From Anthostomella pinea (Eukaryota > Ascomycota > Sordariomycetes > Xylariales > Xylariaceae), in contig CAUWAG010000003.1 of NCBI GenBank assembly GCA_963556695.1, positions 4,278,001 through 4,342,000 on the forward strand: a stretch of DNA of 64,000 nucleotides, read 5' to 3'. Every line of letters begins with the position of its first letter. Position 1 is the first letter of the stretch. The notes beneath the pieces were generated by a model that had not been told where the DNA came from, did not search any database, and saw only the letters and a program-made list of their open reading frames with translations. Position numbers and translations under genes: made by a program. Of this stretch, positions 1-12,312 are shown one piece after another.

Positions 1-1542
1 TCGGGTATCAATCAAATTGGTTTGTTTCTGGGACTTTAGAGTCGTCCAAAACGGTAGATGTTGAACCAGAGTTTGTCACAATTCTGTAAATGTATTGCAA
101 GGATACAAGGACTTTAACTATTGATGTATAACAAACTCTGGTTGAAGGAAAAGAAAGATTTGGAGATGCACCCGAATTGGTGGGCAGCTAGATGTAGGCA
201 GTCGTCTCCCACCAGACCCGCTAGGGCACGGATCAACCTATTGTCTGATCAGTCACGTGTTCAGTCACGTGACCCGGGAACCATGGGAACCATCGCTACA
301 CCTGATGGATGGTGGAACCATTACAAGCTGCTCCTTCTGTTGTAAGGTATAGAGCGAGGACTTGTCCCTCCTCTACTGCTGTTTGAGCGATTCTGTTAGG
401 CTTTTTTGAATACTCTTCTGATAGGATATCCGGAGACGTTGGTGCTGTTGGACATGGAGTAGTTACCCCTGGCTTAATATGTTGCCAGATGCCGAGTGCT
501 TCAGCCCTTTTCTGGAATTGGAGTCCCCAGCTGACAAAGTCCTTTTAAGACTGATAGTACGCAGTTGCGTTCTGGGTTGGAATTGTGATATTCATCTTGA
601 AATGGCTGTACAATACATGTATTCGAAATATGGATGCCGGTTGCGTAGATTCAATAAGACTCTTAATTGTTGAATACACGGATGTTGATTGATACTATTG
701 ATTGTTCTGCTCTGTGTGCAGAGATTGATCATCTGTCTTCTTGGTGGGTCAGATGCCCTGTGCGTCTCTGCCCCACTGGAGATCTTCCGGTGTCTATCTC
801 CGGCTCCCATTCAACACGTTCGTGCTAGTATAACAGGTAAGCACGGGCCGTTTTTATGCCAAGGCGGCAACAAAGAAGCAGTCCACCACCGCCGATAACC
901 CCGTTTCCTAGGAGCCCACTCCGGAGTTGGCAAGGTTGCAACCTACTTGCGACCCTCCGGCTACGTCCCTGCGCCCGCCCGCCACATAGGTGCCCTGCCC
1001 GAAGCTGCTCTTCCTCGTGCCATAACAAAGCGGGAGGCATCTTGCGCATTAAGTGGCTTCGAGATAGCGCATCCATCACCGACCGACCACCTTGGCCGAC
1101 GAGTACACGGGCATATCATCGCCGAACTTGCCTTGTTGCGCGCTGGAGTCTTTGTGACCAGTCGAGACTTGAGGTAGATGTGCACCCGCGAACTGCGGCT
1201 TGTGGCTGGCTTCACTCGCATTTCACATGGCGCCATTCATGACAACCCGCTAATCGTGGCCCTGCTCCCAGATCTCCTGGCCTCTCGACTGTCCCTACAA
1301 AGGCAACCCAAGCCGAATCACCATCCGACATCTTTATTGCCTCCCCTATGCCCGACTGCCGCTATGTGGTGACCCTCCAAGCCCGTGAACTCGACAGCCT
1401 ACGGTGGCCACCATCGACCCTACTTCTCTGCAATAGTCGCTGCCAACGGTCCCAGGAGCGAGACTTCCGTTACCGACTCCTAATACAGCCCATTCGAGAC
1501 GTACGGTGGACTTGTCGAGCACCGAAGTCCCCGTTCAACATT
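1..1542. other. Intergenic or decayed sequence, no supported gene
   Basis: Several open frames of 60-130 codons lie here on both strands. None has a recognisable domain, and the longest (856-1242, plus) is compositionally arbitrary. One frame around 1050-1150 hints at old coding sequence but is broken by stops. Two CACGTG E-box cores sit in a 12-bp tandem duplication at 254-259 and 266-271. Confidence 0.5.
254..271. promoter_or_regulatory. Tandem CACGTG (E-box) pair
   Basis: The palindrome CACGTG occurs at 254-259 and again at 266-271 inside a 12-bp direct repeat. CACGTG is the core bound by bHLH factors (Cbf1/Pho4-type) in fungi. No gene start lies close enough to assign a target, so regulatory function is only inferred. 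Confidence 0.3.
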
Positions 1543-2648
1543 ATGGCTGCACCTCGTAGGTTTCATCACGCACATTCCATTCTCTTCTGGCGCGAGAGTA
1601 AAGGGGGGAGCCGTATATATTGCGACTATGATCTGAGCCGCAAGAAGTATCTAATCAACGGAAAACAGTGACGGTAGAGGACCAGGCGCGCTACACCGAT
1701 ATCATCGATGGCATTCTAGCTACTGCCGACCTGGAGACCGTCACCCGCAAGAAGATCCGCATGGGCCTTGAAACTGCTTTGGGAGGGAAGGACCTGAGCA
1801 AGCAGAAGGTAAGTCTATTCTGTAGTCACAGAGCCTATAGTAGCTATGCCACATACTAATACCATACTTAGACCGCAATCAAGGCTCTCATCGAAGAGCG
1901 GTTTGACGCGGTATCTACAACCGCTCCACCATCCTCGTCTACAGTTGTGAAGCAGGAAGCAACGTCCAGCCACTCGACCCCGAAGGGGCAAGCCAACGAA
2001 GACCACAACGATGACGTGAAGGACGAGGCAGATGGTGACGAGATCAAGGTCTCAGTACAGCCACAGAAGAAGAAGCCGCGAAAAGAGAAGGGTACAGGTA
2101 CAGAAGATGCTGATGCCAAGCTGGCAGCTCTCCTTCAGGCAGAAGAAAACCAGAGAACACGTGCAACGCGAGGAGGGGGCGCCAAAGCTGCGCCGAAAAA
2201 GAAGAAGGCTGCGCCCCGCAAGAAGAGCGAGAAGAGAGTTCGGCCAGAGGATGACAGTGATCTAGAAGAGACCGATGGATCGAGCCCCAAGAAGCGCAAG
2301 GCTGGCAGAGGCTTTCAGAAGCCCTTCAACCTGAGTTACCAGCTAGCAGAGCTCTGCGGTGAGCCCCAGGTGAGTAACTTCTGTGCAGTTCAAGTCATTT
2401 TCCGGGACTGGTTCTGGCACCTACGATCTGAAGTCGCACATTCTGACGCTACATAGCTCTCTCGTCCCCAGGTGGTCAAACGGCTGTGGGCTCACATCAA
2501 GGGCAATGACCTTCAAGATCCCAGCGACAAGCGACAGATCCGATGTGATGACGCAATGCAGGCCGTCTTCAAGATCGCCAGGGTCGACATGTTCCAGATG
2601 AACAAGCTGGTGGGCGATCACCTATACCCCGTCGAGGAAGAGCAATAG
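1543..2648 (+). CDS. DEK_C and SWIB domain chromatin/transcription protein (Uaf30/Tri1-like)
   Basis: Exons 1543-1555, 1669-1808, 1872-2369 and 2457-2648 give about 280 residues. Residues 5-55 read as a DEK C-terminal-type helical domain (DQARYTDIIDGILATADLET). A long Lys/Glu-rich linker follows with basic nuclear-localisation-like stretches. The last 80 residues are a SWIB fold (LSRPQVVKRLWAHIK, then MNKLVGDHLYPVE). This order matches yeast Uaf30 (RNA polymerase I upstream activation factor) and its paralogue Tri1, so a nuclear DNA-associated role is likely. Exon 1 is only 13 nt. I chose it because splicing GTAGGT at 1556 to CAG at 1668 restores an ATG start ahead of the domain, which otherwise has none. 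I cannot choose between the Uaf30 and Tri1 functions. Confidence 0.85.
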
Positions 2649-3877
2649 ACCTGGGTCGAGCCGTGGTGTGTCAATCATCCGGAACTCCTACCATCATCCC
2701 GTCTAGGCACGCCTCACTATTGGTAATGGCTCACTAACGGGATTCAACGGCAAAGGTAGCCGGATTTGCAGTATAGCATGGGTTATTGCGCGTTACGGGT
2801 GACTCTTGCTGGCTGTGAGTTGTCTAGCGATCTAACCGTCGATTTTGGCGTTTTACTGGACATATGGACGCGTTGGCCAGGCGGCGTAAGCGTAGGCTTG
2901 CGAGGGATAACCATACTCCGATATTGGCTCCATGCGATTAATTGATGAAATCACGAACCATCCAACTGCACGGAGTCAATTCGACTTCATATGTCCACGA
3001 AGAACACAGTTCGTCTCTTGGTATGGCATGCGTTGTGAGGCTATGGTCGGCAAGGGGCGAGGGGCAAGGGCAAGGGGGGGAGTGTCCTGCGCAGGTGTGT
3101 ACTGTACGGCCATGTTCGCGAACCGCAAGATGGTGAGATGTCTCTGGTGTCTAGGTACACACGCAGGTTAGGGTAGGGTACACCTCCAGTCCCCTATGGC
3201 TGGACTTTCAGGGTTGTATTTTGAAGGTAATAGTTTTTTGGAGGTAATAGTCCGCTGTATCGCTGCCATCTCATGAGTAGCTGCATAAGGTATAGGTAGG
3301 TATGGGTCTGACCGCCCTGCTTGTCAGTAGCAGTCACCAGTCGATATGCGGAATTCGAGATCATATTATCATAACCTATGTACTTTAGGTACCTTATGCA
3401 TGGATGGCAGGTGAGGGGTGCATGTGGCAGTGTGTGGGCTGTGTGGCTGGTTCTGCCCCGCGCTCCTGTGGCTGACCCTTTCACCGCACTCAAGACTGGT
3501 GGTGTATGTCATCAATAACCGTGGGCTCAACTGCCAATACAAAATTGCCCATTGTTCATTGTCGGTCGTACAGAAGCACCCCCAATCTTGCAATCTATTG
3601 CAGGTAAGGTACATCCTCCTAAGACACGGAAGGCTATCTACCTCCCGTCATTGTACCTTACAGCGTGTCTGGCCGGCTCTCTGTACTCGGTCCCTATTTT
3701 ACCTACGGTCCATCCCACGGCCTTCGTTCCTCAACCAGGATTCCACCCTTGACTCGCCATCCGCAGAGCATCTCTCTTCCGTGAAGTGACCCTACCCTAA
3801 CCATTCAGTTGCACCTGCTAGCCTCCTGGCTCGAGCCCTAGTGTTTCCAGTCGCACTTGACGCCACAGCGAACTACT
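2649..3877. other. Intergenic region upstream of the HEL2-like gene
   Basis: There is no coding sequence I can support; the open frames here are short and lack domains. It holds a 14-bp TTAGGG-like inverted repeat pair (3166-3179 and 3789-3802) and a GGTACC-centred TAGGTACCTTA motif near 3386-3396. The right repeat is about 76 bp before the next start codon and may lie in the promoter or 5' UTR. Confidence 0.5.
3166..3802. repeat. 14-bp telobox-like inverted repeat pair
   Basis: GGTTAGGGTAGGGT at 3166-3179 recurs as its exact reverse complement at 3789-3802. The unit contains the fungal telomere-like TTAGGG core. Such teloboxes are bound by Tbf1-type factors in yeast promoters. The pair could be promoter sites or the ends of an old element of about 637 bp. 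Confidence 0.4.
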
Positions 3878-6327
3878 ATGGCGTCAATCGCGGGAGGCTC
3901 AGCCGAGACCTCTCCGCCATCAGGTCCGACTCGCAGAGGAGGTAACGAAAACCATAGAGGCGGGGTTCGAGGACGCGGACGAGGAAATGCGAATGAGCGG
4001 GGCGTTGTTGGAAGGTCGGAGCGTGGTCGAGGTCGGGGAGGAGGAGGACGGGGCAGACGAGGAGCCGACATCTCAACACTGACCGTGCCAACTGTTGACC
4101 AGTCTACGACTCCAGCACCTCGCCCGGACAGCAGCCTTCCCAAGCCCCATGCACAATCCTCGCGCGGAAGCGACGTTGAAGCCGAATATCTGGAGGCCGA
4201 GGTCTGCTTTATCTGTGCCAGTCCTGTTGTGCACCAGTCCGTGGCGCCATGCAACCACAGAACCTGTCACATCTGCGCCTTGCGTATGAGGGCGCTCTAC
4301 AAGAATAAGGAGTGCGCACATTGTCGAGTACGTCAGAGAACATCTCCGAGGGAGACCCTAGTACATGGCTGACTTTGCTCCATCAGACAGCTGCCCCGTT
4401 CGTGATGTTTACAGACGACGCCACCAAACGATATCAAGACTACTCTGACCAAGACGTCACCAGTACCGACGACAATATCGGCATCCGGTACACCAATGAA
4501 GATATAGTTGGGGATACTGTGCTGCTTCTTCGCTACAACTGTCCCGATACTTCCTGCGATTTCGCCGGCTTGGGCTGGCCCGACCTTCACCGACATGTCC
4601 GCAGCGCCCACCACAAGAAGATGTGTGATCTGTGCATGAGGAACAAGAAGGTCTTCACCCACGAGCATGAGCTGTTCACCGACAAGGAGCTCGAGAAACA
4701 TATGCGCCATGGTGATGACCAGCCTGGTGCTGTGGATCAAACCGGTTTCCGAGGCCACCCGCTTTGTGCCTTCTGCGGCCAGCGTTTCTACGATGACGAC
4801 AAGTTGTACGAGCACTGCCGGAGCAAACACGAGCGCTGCTTCATATGCGACCGCGAAGATCCGAGACAGCCCCATTATTACCGAGATTACAATGCTTTAG
4901 AGGAGCACTTCAAGAACGATCATTTCTTGTGCATCGATCGCGAATGCCTCGAAAAGAAATTTGTAGTCTTTGGGTCTGAGATGGATCTGAAGGCGCATCA
5001 GTTGAGTGAGCATGCGGGCTCATTATCCAAGGATCTGAGGCGTGATGCTCGTGTGGTAGACCTCGCTGGCTTTGATGTTCGGGAGAGGTATCAACAACAG
5101 AGAAGAGGTGGCGGCAGGGGCAGAGATGGTAACAGGGAAGGGGAGGGGAATGGGAGAACAAGAGGCCGCGACCCAAACGCAGAGCCTCTGCCAGTGAGCT
5201 CGGCACAGCCACTTCGACGAGATGAGCTCGCCTACCAGAGGCAGATGGCCATACACTCGTCTCAATCTGTTTCTAACCGATCATTTGGTGGTCAACTGTC
5301 ATCGAGCGCGCCTAGCCCTTCTGGACAGTCAAGTCAACGAGCGACGGGAGCAGGGGCGCCTGCACCCACCGCTACAGCAGCGCCCGTTACCGAGATGGAC
5401 GGTCTGAGTCTGGCTGACCCAAACCTCTCGCCTGAGGATCGTATTCGTCTCATGCGTCATTCCGCTGTCATCGAACGTGCCTCAAATCTACTTCGGAACG
5501 ACAAAGCGAAAATCGACATCTTCCGATCCCAGATATCATCTTACCGACGAGATAAGGTCTCGGCGGCAGCGCTGGTCGACACACTCTTCTCGCTGTTCTC
5601 CGACACGTCGTCTGCCGCCCTGGGAACTCTATTTCGGGAGATGGCAGATCTGTTTGATGACAAGGCTAAGGGGGACCGGTTGCGTAAGGCATGGAATGAT
5701 TGGCGAGCTATCAACGAAGATTATCCAACACTGCCCGGCCTTGGTGGGATGCACGGCGCCACGACGTCAAACAGTGGTTGGGCGGCGGCAGCCGCAAGCT
5801 CACCATTGGCAGCGGCAACAGCCCCCAGCCAGAAACATACTACACGGGTGCTCAAACTCAAGAATTCGACGCAGCAGTCTCAGCGGTCTAGTGTAGTGTC
5901 TGCATCTGCCGTGTTCGCGACCAGGGCTGCAAGTCGGCCGAATCCGCCCCCAGCCGCCTCTTTTCCCTCGTTACCATCAAGTAGCGGTCCCCTGTCACGC
6001 CCGTCGTCAACAGCCCTCTGGGGAACCACTACAAGGCCCCAAGCCTCAGTCAGGCCTCCAGCAACCGGTAATCGCGAGGACGCTTTCCCCGCCCTCCCTG
6101 TCGCTCCAAAGCCTACCACTACTATCTTCGGTTATGGTACAGGCAGAGGTGTGCGTAGAGACAACGGGGGAAGAGGGAATACTGGCTTTAGTTGGGGAAG
6201 TACAAGCGAGGAGCCACCTACCGCAAGTGGTGTGACGGAGGAGGAGGAGGAAGGGGGGGGGGAAGGTGGAGGAAAAGGAAAGAAGGGCAACAAAGGTCGA
6301 AAGAAAGTCCTGGTCCAATGGGGTTAG
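3878..6327 (+). CDS. HEL2: RING-type E3 ubiquitin ligase Hel2/ZNF598 homologue
   Basis: Exons 3878-4327 and 4387-6327 encode about 796 residues. A basic Gly/Arg-rich N-terminus precedes a C3HC4 RING at residues 110-150 (CFIC, CNHRTCHIC, CAHCR), which the intron interrupts just after its last Cys pair. Several Cys/His fingers follow (CDLC, CAFC, CFIC, and a C-H finger near HQLSEH). Then come a Gly/Arg-rich linker, a conserved helical segment around nt 5400-5750, and a basic tail ending KVLVQWG, as expected for the family. Hel2 ubiquitinates small-subunit ribosomal proteins on collided ribosomes and starts ribosome-associated quality control in the cytosol. The start is the first in-frame ATG; the frame opens slightly upstream without one. 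A transposon-like element begins 18 bp after the stop. Confidence 0.93.
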
Positions 6328-6344
6328 ACACCCCTTAGTCAATA

Positions 6345-6553
6345 CACTGCGCACTCAGAAGTCTCCGTACACCCCGTAACCAAGGTCTTGTACTTAGCGA
6401 TATTTTTCATGTGTGGAATAAGCACTCTGGAATAAGAGTTTGACACCAGCTCGTGAGAGCATAAGTGCTTATTCCAGGGTGCTTATTCCACTGTCTGTAT
6501 CCTGTCAGAGGAAAGGAGTCTCGAGTGCGAGCCCGCATCCGTAGCTTACCTAG
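6345..6553. mobile_element. TIR element copy 1 (MITE-like, diverged right end)
   Basis: The left end starts after a TA (6343-6344) with CACTGCGCACTCAGAAGTCT, followed by CCGTACACC, and matches the left ends of copies 2-4. Internally GGAATAAGCACTCTGGAATAAG faces GCTTATTCC-type repeats, giving a hairpin. The right terminus is degraded and its limit is approximate. The segment GCTTATTCCAGGG to CTGTCAGAGGA pairs it most closely with copy 3. Confidence 0.65.
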
Positions 6554-7689
6554 ACCACATGCACCTGGCCAGCCACCGCGATATCCACATACCAGCTACA
6601 ATCAGCCACATAGCAAAGTCAGCACCGAGGTGCTGTGCTGAGATAAGCCACAGCCAGAACTCGAGGCTGGGTCTCATCACATTCACACCACCTCAATTTG
6701 GGGCACCGCGAGATCACGGTTCCAAGTTCGCAGCAGGACGATTACCATCGCCATCACCAACATCCATACATACATGGATATATCCGTCTAGGTATTCATC
6801 CCACCGCTGCCCCACTGCTCTCCCTGTCATCTCTGGGTACAGTTGAGCCCACAGTTATCACAATCCACCACGCCGCACGGCTGTGAGCAGGTCTCCGCCA
6901 TCCCCCAATCCGCCATCCGCCATCCACCATCCGCCATCAGACGCCGCCGGGTACGAGCAGAGAATTGGCTTCCATCGCCGAGGTTATCACACCACCACTG
7001 CCGTCACCACCATCTTCATCACCATCACCACCATCTTTCTAGCTTATCATACGCAATTCACTTGAATCCATACGTCGGAAACATACGTCGGAAACTGCAC
7101 CGCGGTCGTCGACTGACCACGACCTGTTGTTGGTCCATTCTCGCTGCCTCCCACATTGGCCGCATTTCCACGTGATGAAGGTAGTCTTACCTCTTCAGTA
7201 GGATTCTCGAATCCTTGGATCCCAGAATCCCTCCACCATATCCATCTTCGCTCCGTCCACCAGCCTGCCAGTGCGCCAGCCCGCTAGGCTCCCAGGTTCG
7301 GATTCCTATTCCCGAAAATTTCCATCGACGATTGCACGAGGACCGTTGGCTGCGCCATTGTCCAAGACTTCGCCGACTCACCCTCGCCGTCCGACCCATT
7401 CTCTGCCACTTATTGTACCACGCAAAATCAACAATCGTCTTCGTTTTTGCTCCGCCCGTCCTGTGAATCTCGTGTCTCTTCGCTCTGCCGCCCTGCCGCT
7501 TCTCACCTTCGACCCGGCCACGCTGCAAGAGTTGCGCGCTTTGCCAATCGCCTTGCCTCAGCCCAGCCTGCTCTACAAGACTGCTTCTGCTTCGTACTTT
7601 GACCCCGTACCCGTCTTCGATGTCATCACAAGCCTTGCCCGTCTACATCCCTTGAGTCATATCTAATATATCACGTTGTCGTCTTCATC
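6554..7689. other. Upstream region and probable leader of IRE1
   Basis: No gene is supported. The stretch is rich in CACCATCAC-type and pyrimidine runs on the plus strand, typical of fungal promoters and 5' UTRs. It contains a perfect 13-bp tandem duplication (unit ATACGTCGGAAAC) at 7070-7095. Several short upstream open frames exist between 7187 and 7666, so upstream-ORF control is possible but unproven. Confidence 0.45.
7070..7095 (+). repeat. 13-bp perfect tandem duplication in IRE1 leader region
   Basis: The unit ATACGTCGGAAAC occurs twice without a gap. It lies about 600 bp before the IRE1 start codon. A short palindromic core (ACGT) is present in each copy. Confidence 0.6.
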
Positions 7690-7796
7690 ATGTTGCGACG
7701 GCCTCCTGGCGAGGGACGGCTAGTCGCCCAACAGCACAAGGTTCTACTGGCCTTGGCCTTATTCTTCCTTTATTGGCTCCAGCTTGTCGATGCTCA

Positions 7797-7827
<31 letters not shown>

Positions 7828-10800
7828 CAACAACAACAACAACACCAACCGCAATCCTCCCCTCAACAAGCATCGGTTGCCAATATTTTGAAGGCTCACG
7901 AGATCGACGTGGACAGCCATGAAGGCCGACATTTTCCCCGTGTCCGACAAGAATCCCCCTTCGAAGCTGATCGAGTCGTGGGCAGTCTGGCCGCTACATC
8001 GTCAAACCCACGCAGTGTTCACGGCGGCACCGACCCGAAAAGCCGCCGAAGCTCCATGACTACCGCTGAGGAGCGTCCTGGAAGTAGCGATCAGCAACGA
8101 TTCGAGAACACCCCGATACCTCACGATGCGAGCGCCCTCGCAACTTTGGCTCCGGCTCAGCCCGTTCGAGCACCAAACTCTCCTAGACATATGCCCAGCC
8201 TCCTTGCCGATGCTGGGCTATCCTCGCTGCAGTCTGCGCGGAGTCTGGAGAACTGGGAAGTGGAAGACTACATTCTTCTGGCGACCGTCGATGGACACCT
8301 TTATGCCGTCAATCGAGAGTCCGGCGACGAGCGCTGGCACCTCGAGGTCGAACAGCCTGTCGTCGAAACCATCCATCACCGACCCAATGCCTCCCTCGCA
8401 GACCACGAGCCTCAGCATGGTCGCCACCCCCTCGATGATTATATATGGGTAGTGGAGCCTACACATGACGGTGCTGTGTATGTTTGGACGCCTTCAGGCT
8501 TGGGCAGTGGCCTATTGTCCACCGGTTTCACCATGAAGCAGTTGGTAGATGGAACATTTGCGGTCCCTAATCCACCTGTCGTCTATACTGGCGACAAGAA
8601 GAGTACACTCATCACCGTCGACGCTGCCACCGGCAGGGTCCTGAAATGGTTTGGACAGACCGGCGCGCAGGTCGACCAGAGTGCTACCTGTTTCCCACCC
8701 AACGGCCATCTCGTTGATACAGGCAGTGATGAATGCAGCGATACTGGCACCATCACCCTTATTCGCACCGAATACACCGTGACTATACATGGCCGCGACG
8801 ATGGCAGGATGATCGCCACGCTCAGATATGCCGAATGGGGCCCCAATAACTTTGATAGCGATCTCCACCAGCAGTACCGAGCCACTCAGGACAATCGGTA
8901 TTTCACCAGTCAACATGACGGCAAAGTATACGCGCTCGTTCACCCGACGGGTATCACCTCCTTTGCCCGCCAGTTCTCGGTCCCTGTGGCTCGTGTATTC
9001 GATATCGCAAGACCCGAGGATGCTCCGCACGGCAGCAACCCCGAGCTTGTCCTCCTACCTCAGCCTACGTTTCCTATCCGCGACCCAGAGTCGGCTCAGG
9101 CAAGGAGTCAGAGTGTGTTCCTGAACCATACCAGCTCAGGCAGCTGGTATGCCATGTCAGGCTGGTCGTACCCGCTCATCGTCAACGCCCCCAACGCACA
9201 GATCAATCGAAGGGATCGATGGGATAGCGAAAGCACCCGAGCCCTTCTTGAGGACGCACGCATCAACGCTGCACTGGTAGGTGTCCACACTCTGGGTAGT
9301 GCAAGGAGCATGCCACACTGGCCATCAAGCCTCCCCCCAGGTCTACCGTCGACTTCCCTTTCAGAGTCGGAAAGATCTGAGAACACCGACAACGAGTCGG
9401 CCGTGCCCACCCAGCTGCCGGGTGTAGAGAAAGACTATCCCAAGATCGTCGACACGGTCGTTACTCTGCCTCAATATGCTGCTGATAGGACCAAGGAGTT
9501 CATCAAGAACCCGATTCTGATTCCGGTTCTCATCGTCTTCATGTGGATCTACTACAAGGACCTGAGGAGGTGGTTCAGGAGGCGAGCCGGTCAAACGGAT
9601 TACCTTCAGACCCCTACATTTGTTCAACCGACGGATCCGACCAGCAACGATGCGTCCAAGAGTGGTGACGTATTGGACGCGCCCCTCCCACGAACGGATG
9701 ATCAAGGTGCGAAGGAAGTTGGTGATAGAGCGGTAGCCCCTGTTGTTCCTCCAGTTGAGCCTGAAGCCGCGGCTGTGGATGCGGCTGGTCAACAGCAGCC
9801 GCAGGATGACCTCGAGTCGCCCGAGAAGAAGAAGAAAGCCCACCGCGGCCGCAGAGGTGGGGTGAAGCATAAGAAAGGAGTTAAGAAGCAGCGAGAGGCT
9901 ACTGACCTTTCCACCGAAAATGGTTCTCCCGAGCCGGAAGATGGCATTCCAGGTCTCCAAAACATTGGTATACCTCCGAAGCTGGAACCCAACGTCACAA
10001 CCGTGAACAACGACCCGGAGGATGTGAGCGGGCCCGTTGTGAAGATCGGCGGCATAGAAGTCGACCAGGAAGAGCAGCTTGGGATGGGAAGCAACGGCAC
10101 GGTGGTTTTCGCGGGCAGATTTCACGGCCGCGACGTTGCAGTGAAGCGCATGCTAACACAGTTCTGGGACATTGCAACACAGGAAACCCAGCTGCTGCTG
10201 GAAAGTGACCACCACCCAAATGGTACGAGCTCCCTGCCCGACTTAACCAACTTAGTGGAGGTGCTAACCTGTACCGCCAGTCATCCGTTACTTCGCCATG
10301 TCGAAAAACGACAGTTTCTTGTACATTGCGTTAGAGCTATGCCAGGCGTCTTTGTCTGACATCGTGGACAAGCCACATCTATTCCCAGACCTTGCACAAG
10401 CAGGCGAAATGGATCTACCGCGGGTATTATTGCAGATAGCAAATGGGCTCGGGTTCCTCCACGACCTGCGCATCGTCCACCGGGACCTGAAGCCTCAGAA
10501 CATTTTGGTTACGATGGGTCGGGATGGCAAACCTCGACTACTGGTGTCGGATTTTGGACTCTGCAAGAAGCTCGAGGGCGGGCAGTCGTCCTTTGGCGCG
10601 ACCACGGCCCACGCCGCTGGCACGTCGGGTTGGCGTGCGCCCGAGCTGCTCTTGGACGACGACGCGCGCGAGAGTTCGACCTTGTCGATGACGAGCACGC
10701 ATAGTGACTCCAGCAGCCAACTCGTCAGCGCCGACGTGATGCCCAACCGGCGAGCGACTCGGGCCATAGACATATTCAGTCTTGGCCTTGTCTTTTACTA

Positions 10801-11425
10801 TGTGCTCACCAAGGGCCTGCACCCGTTTGACTGTGGTGATCGGTACATGAGGGAAGTCAACATTCGAAAGGGACAGTTCAACCTCGCGCCACTCGATGTT
10901 CTGGGTGACTTTGCGCACGAAGCGAAGGCGCTGATCGAGACGATGCTTCGCTCCGAGGCGAGGACGCGGCCGTCGGCCAGGGATGTCATGTCACACCCGT
11001 TTTTCTGGTCTCCCAAGGAACGTCTGGCTTTCCTCTGTGACGTTTCGGACTACTTTGAGCTTCAGCCACGAGATCCGCCGTCCAAGGCGCTGGTGGACCT
11101 GGAGGCGTGTGCGCCTCAGATCTGCCGCGGCGACTTTCTCAAGGCGCTACCCAAGGAGTTCGTCGACAGCCTCGGTAAACAGCGAAAGTACACGGGATCC
11201 AGACTGCTGGATCTGCTGCGGGCGCTGAGAAACAAGCGGTTCCACTATGGTGACATGAACGAGTCCCTCAAGAAGATGGTGGGGCCCGTGCCGGAGGGGT
11301 ATCTTGGGTTTTGGACCAGACGGTTCCCGAATCTGTTGATAGTGTGCTGCGCGGTGATCTACAAGCTGAACCTCGAGGAGGCGGATGCTTTCAGAGACTA
11401 CTTCAAGCCCAGAACGCCTCTATGA
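7690..11425 (+). CDS. IRE1: Ire1 unfolded-protein-response sensor: ER transmembrane kinase/endoribonuclease
   Basis: Exons 7690-10222 and 10281-11425 encode about 1225 residues. Residues 17-34 form a signal peptide or anchor and are followed at once by a run of about 17 glutamines. The lumenal domain contains the PQQ-like repeat DGHLYAVNRESGDERW. A membrane span lies near residues 608-626 (NPILIPVLIVFMWIYY), then a basic linker. The kinase begins near residue 783: loop GMGSNGTVVFAG, Lys819 in AVKRM, HRDLKPQN near 911 and DFG near 935. The KEN RNase domain (from about 1090) keeps RNKRFHYGD and RRFPNLLI. Ire1 senses unfolded proteins in the ER and splices HAC1-type mRNA in the cytosol. The 58-nt intron falls inside the kinase (HPN|VIRYF). 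Homology is clear; the lumenal polyglutamine is unusual. Confidence 0.95.
7796..7851 (+). repeat. CAG/CAA tract encoding polyglutamine
   Basis: A run of CAG codons followed by CAA codons encodes about 17 glutamines right after the Ire1 signal segment. Mixing CAG and CAA usually limits slippage, which suggests the run is tolerated and not a recent expansion. Confidence 0.85.
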
Positions 11426-12312
11426 GTCGACGAGCAGTTGGAATCCAAGTCGGCGTGTACATGATATAGTTGTAGATAACTTGACCTGGTGATTCCTGCC
11501 TGTGGCTGATTGCGACCTTGTGCCTAGCTGTAGCAGTGTTGGTCTGATGAGGTGGATATCAACACCGATGGGGGTCCATGGCCTAACAACGTGTCCATGA
11601 CTACCTGGTAATGACGACCGCACACGAATGTCAGCTTTGGGCCAGACCTAACTAACATCGTGTCTTGGCATTTACATGTACCCTCATAAGTCTCCGTACA
11701 CCACCCGTCCAGCATACAACGGTATATTCATCAAACTGGAATCAACACACTGGAATCAGCATCGAGAGTGACGTATTGGACCAGAGCTTCTTATTCCTAT
11801 GTGCTTATTCCGGCATATGAAACATCTTATGGTTGATATGTAATCTTATCAACCAGAGCGTAGGGAGACTTGTGAGGGCTCAGTGTACTTGTAAGCAAAT
11901 GTGTCACGTGCGAACTTAGTCACGAGTCACGGGGCTTCGTGAGGACGACGCGACCGTTAGGTAGACGCGAACGCGACCTCAATTATCTATCAGGCATTAG
12001 CCGCATCGTTCATACCCGTTACCTTTACTTTTAGGCATCTCCAAGAACCACGCGCGAACTCAAATACCACTCACATTCTTTTGCGCATCCAGCTGTCGCA
12101 CCTGCTCCACCTCGTCCATTGTGATTCCTCCACTCCCGGTGCCTCTGATTGTTCGACCTGTTTCCCAAAGTGCTCGGCGCGTCTACCCACACCTACGAAC
12201 AACCTGGTTTCCTTCCCCACTGCAATTGGAGCAGACAACATTCCCCCGTTTCCCATCATGCCCTTACTCCCGCCAATCCAAGGCCTTACTTACATCTAAA
12301 ACGAACTACAGT
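11426..12312. other. IRE1 3' flank and promoter of the next gene
   Basis: No coding sequence is supported apart from element copy 2 (11675-11885). A CACGTG core lies near 11905, and the pyrimidine-rich stretch 12030-12300 looks like the leader of the gene starting at 12313. Confidence 0.45.
11675..11885. mobile_element. TIR element copy 2 (MITE-like, about 211 bp)
   Basis: The element is flanked by TA on both sides (11673-11674 and 11886-11887). Its left end, carrying CCCTCATAAGTCTCCGTACA, is the imperfect inverse of the right end GTAGGGAGACTTGTGAGGGC. Inside, GGAATC/GGAATCAG units face TTATTCC units. No reading frame for a transposase fits, so it would need an enzyme in trans. The TA flanks suggest a Tc1/mariner-type enzyme. 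Confidence 0.8.

Noticed and set aside
856..1242. Plus-strand frame of 128 codons in the left end
   Set aside because: Pro/Arg/Ser-rich composition typical of chance frames, no recognisable family, and competing frames of similar length on both strands.
9361..10125. Minus-strand frame of 254 codons
   Set aside because: Antisense to the Ire1 linker and kinase start; no domain.
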